From JAWLCA01 sp050485905 (GTDB lineage Bacteria; Pseudomonadota; Alphaproteobacteria; Rhodobacterales; Rhodobacteraceae): a stretch of DNA of 7,587 nucleotides. Location of the stretch: contig JBJHCH010000145.1 of the NCBI GenBank assembly GCA_050485905.1, positions 1 through 7,587 on the forward strand, given 5' to 3'. The notes beneath the pieces were generated by a model, which saw only the letters and a list, made by a program, of their open reading frames with translations, was not told where the DNA came from and did no database searches. The translations under genes and the position numbers were made by a program. This document shows, piece after piece, positions 6,976 through 7,587 of the stretch; position 1 is the stretch's first letter; every line of letters starts with the position of its first letter.

Positions 6976-7436
6976 GCGATCAGGAGATCCATACGACCGC
7001 AGAGGCCCATGAGGCGAGCGCGCTGCCCCGCGCCCATGCGGTGCTGGCCGATCCCGACGCGCCCGAGACGGCCGAGCAGGCCCCGCTTCCCGCGGCCGTC
7101 ATGCGCCATCCGCTAAGCGAGAAGAGCCCGGCGCAATGGGCCTACGAGCGGTTGATTATTTACCAGAAGAAATTCGAGGAATCTCTTGATTCAGATCATG
7201 AAGTTGCCGTTGGATTTGCCGGGAGCGATGTTGGCGTCCTGCGGATCGAGGGGCTGGGGTTCTTTGCGCCAGATATCATGACCTTCTATGGCCAGGACGG
7301 CGACGGGCAGAAGCTGCAACTTATCCAGCATGTCAGCCAGTTGAACGTGATGCTATCTGCCATTCCCAAGGTTCCCGGCGATGGGGTGGCCCGGCGGATC
7401 GGCTTCCGGCTCGTTCAGGATCTCGAAAGCGACTGA
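6972..7436 (+). CDS. DUF6173-family protein of unknown function
   Basis: The 154-residue protein starts at an ATG overlapping the preceding stop (ATGA), so it is probably translated by coupling; GGGAG lies about 11 nt upstream. The first 50 residues are rich in Ala, Glu, Pro and Asp and look disordered. A compact conserved-looking core follows (about 53-154): PAQWAYERLIIYQKKFEESL, then HEVAVGFAGSDVGVLRIEG, FFAPDIMTFYGQDGDG, QLIQHVSQLNVML and RIGFRLVQDL. I recognise this core as the DUF6173 type seen in Rhodobacteraceae; no biochemical role is known to me. There are no membrane segments, signal peptide or obvious catalytic motif. Codon use changes abruptly inside the gene: the N-terminal part is GC-rich like its neighbours, while about 7148-7225 uses AT-ending codons (att, gaa, tct, gat, gtt). 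The frame is also open far upstream under the MBL gene, which I treat as a shadow. Confidence 0.82.
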   Translation: MSDQEIHTTAEAHEASALPRAHAVLADPDAPETAEQAPLPAAVMRHPLSEKSPAQWAYERLIIYQKKFEESLDSDHEVAVGFAGSDVGVLRIEGLGFFAPDIMTFYGQDGDGQKLQLIQHVSQLNVMLSAIPKVPGDGVARRIGFRLVQDLESD

Positions 7437-7446
7437 CGGGCGAAAC

Positions 7447-7466
7447 CGCCGGGCTGCGGCGATTTT
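7447..7466 (+). terminator. Weak terminator-like hairpin after the operon
   Basis: CGCCG (7447-7451) and CGGCG (7457-7461) form a 5-bp all-GC stem with loop GGCTG, followed by ATTTT. It begins 11 bp after the DUF6173 stop codon. The short T run makes it a modest candidate for ending the three-gene transcript. Confidence 0.4.
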
Positions 7467-7481
7467 CTCGGCCTCTTTGGC

Positions 7482-7510
7482 GTGACATGGCGCAATGAAT
7501 CGGCTAATCC
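7482..7510 (+). promoter_or_regulatory. Candidate promoter for cytochrome oxidase subunit IV gene
   Basis: GTGACA (7482-7487) matches the -35 consensus in five of six positions, and TAATCC (7505-7510) follows after 17 bp as a poor -10. It lies between the hairpin at 7447-7466 and the next start codon, where a promoter would be expected. The -10 match is weak, so this is tentative. Confidence 0.25.
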
Positions 7511-7531
7511 CCGGCGCAAGGGAACCATGGC

Positions 7532-7537
7532 AGGGAG
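7532..7537 (+). promoter_or_regulatory. Shine-Dalgarno site for subunit IV gene
   Basis: AGGGAG lies 7 nt before the ATG at 7545. A second in-frame ATG at 7527, preceded by AAGGGA (7518-7523), would add six residues and place this site inside the gene. The later ATG gives the usual family N-terminus. Confidence 0.6.
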
Positions 7538-7544
7538 TGCCGCA

Positions 7545-7587
7545 ATGGCCAAGCACGAGCACGGCAAGATGGACATCACCGAGCAGG
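7545..7587 (+). CDS. aa3-type cytochrome c oxidase subunit IV, N-terminal fragment
   Basis: Only the first 14 codons are in the window: MAKHEHGKMDITEQ. The short His-rich start followed by GxMDI and a Gln matches the N-terminus of the roughly 45-55-residue subunit IV of Paracoccus/Rhodobacter aa3 oxidase, in which a single transmembrane helix follows. That subunit sits at the edge of the haem-copper oxidase in the inner membrane and is dispensable for catalysis in Paracoccus. It is separated by 108 bp from the upstream operon and probably has its own promoter. Identification rests on a short match; the helix lies beyond the edge. Confidence 0.72.
   Translation, partial: MAKHEHGKMDITEQ

Noticed and set aside
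7353..7562. Minus-strand 69-codon open frame at the right end
   Set aside because: It is antisense to the DUF6173 3' end and the intergenic region, with no family resemblance and no ribosome site noted.

Overview
The window looks like ordinary chromosome from a high-GC alphaproteobacterium, most likely a member of the Rhodobacteraceae (Paracoccus/Rhodobacter type). The signs are very GC-rich third codon positions in most genes, a C-terminally extended acyl-CoA dehydrogenase of DmdC type, a DUF6173-type protein, and at the right edge the start of what reads as the small subunit IV of an aa3-type cytochrome c oxidase. I see no phage, transposon, plasmid or CRISPR signature. Taxonomy and family names come from recalled motifs, not from a search.

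Left part (1-1591): the 3' portion of a UxaA-family sugar-acid dehydratase gene, missing only its first codons beyond the window edge. It is followed after 46 bp by a complete tRNA-Val (anticodon TAC) with an encoded CCA end. About 330 bp without a convincing gene follow (1592-1918), holding a weak terminator-like hairpin and some short inverted repeats.

Middle part (1919-4129): a YcaQ/AlkZ-family (HTH_42) DNA glycosylase on the plus strand with a strong Shine-Dalgarno sequence. It converges, across a 72 bp AT-rich gap, on a minus-strand Sua5-type L-threonylcarbamoyladenylate synthase, which acts in tRNA t6A37 synthesis.

Right part (4235-7436): diverging from the tsaC/sua5 gene is a tightly packed plus-strand operon of three genes: a DmdC-like acyl-CoA dehydrogenase, a metallo-beta-lactamase-fold hydrolase and a DUF6173-type protein. 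Both junctions are translationally coupled (TGATG, then ATGA). The 105 bp divergent region contains a perfect 8-bp inverted repeat with arms 36 bp apart; one arm overlaps a candidate -10 element for tsaC. After a 108 bp gap with a weak terminator and a possible promoter, the cytochrome oxidase subunit IV gene starts and runs off the end.

No clearly new system is visible. The least explained items are the coupled acyl-CoA dehydrogenase/MBL/DUF6173 operon, whose substrate is unknown, the abrupt codon-usage shift inside the DUF6173 gene, and the inverted repeat in the divergent control region.
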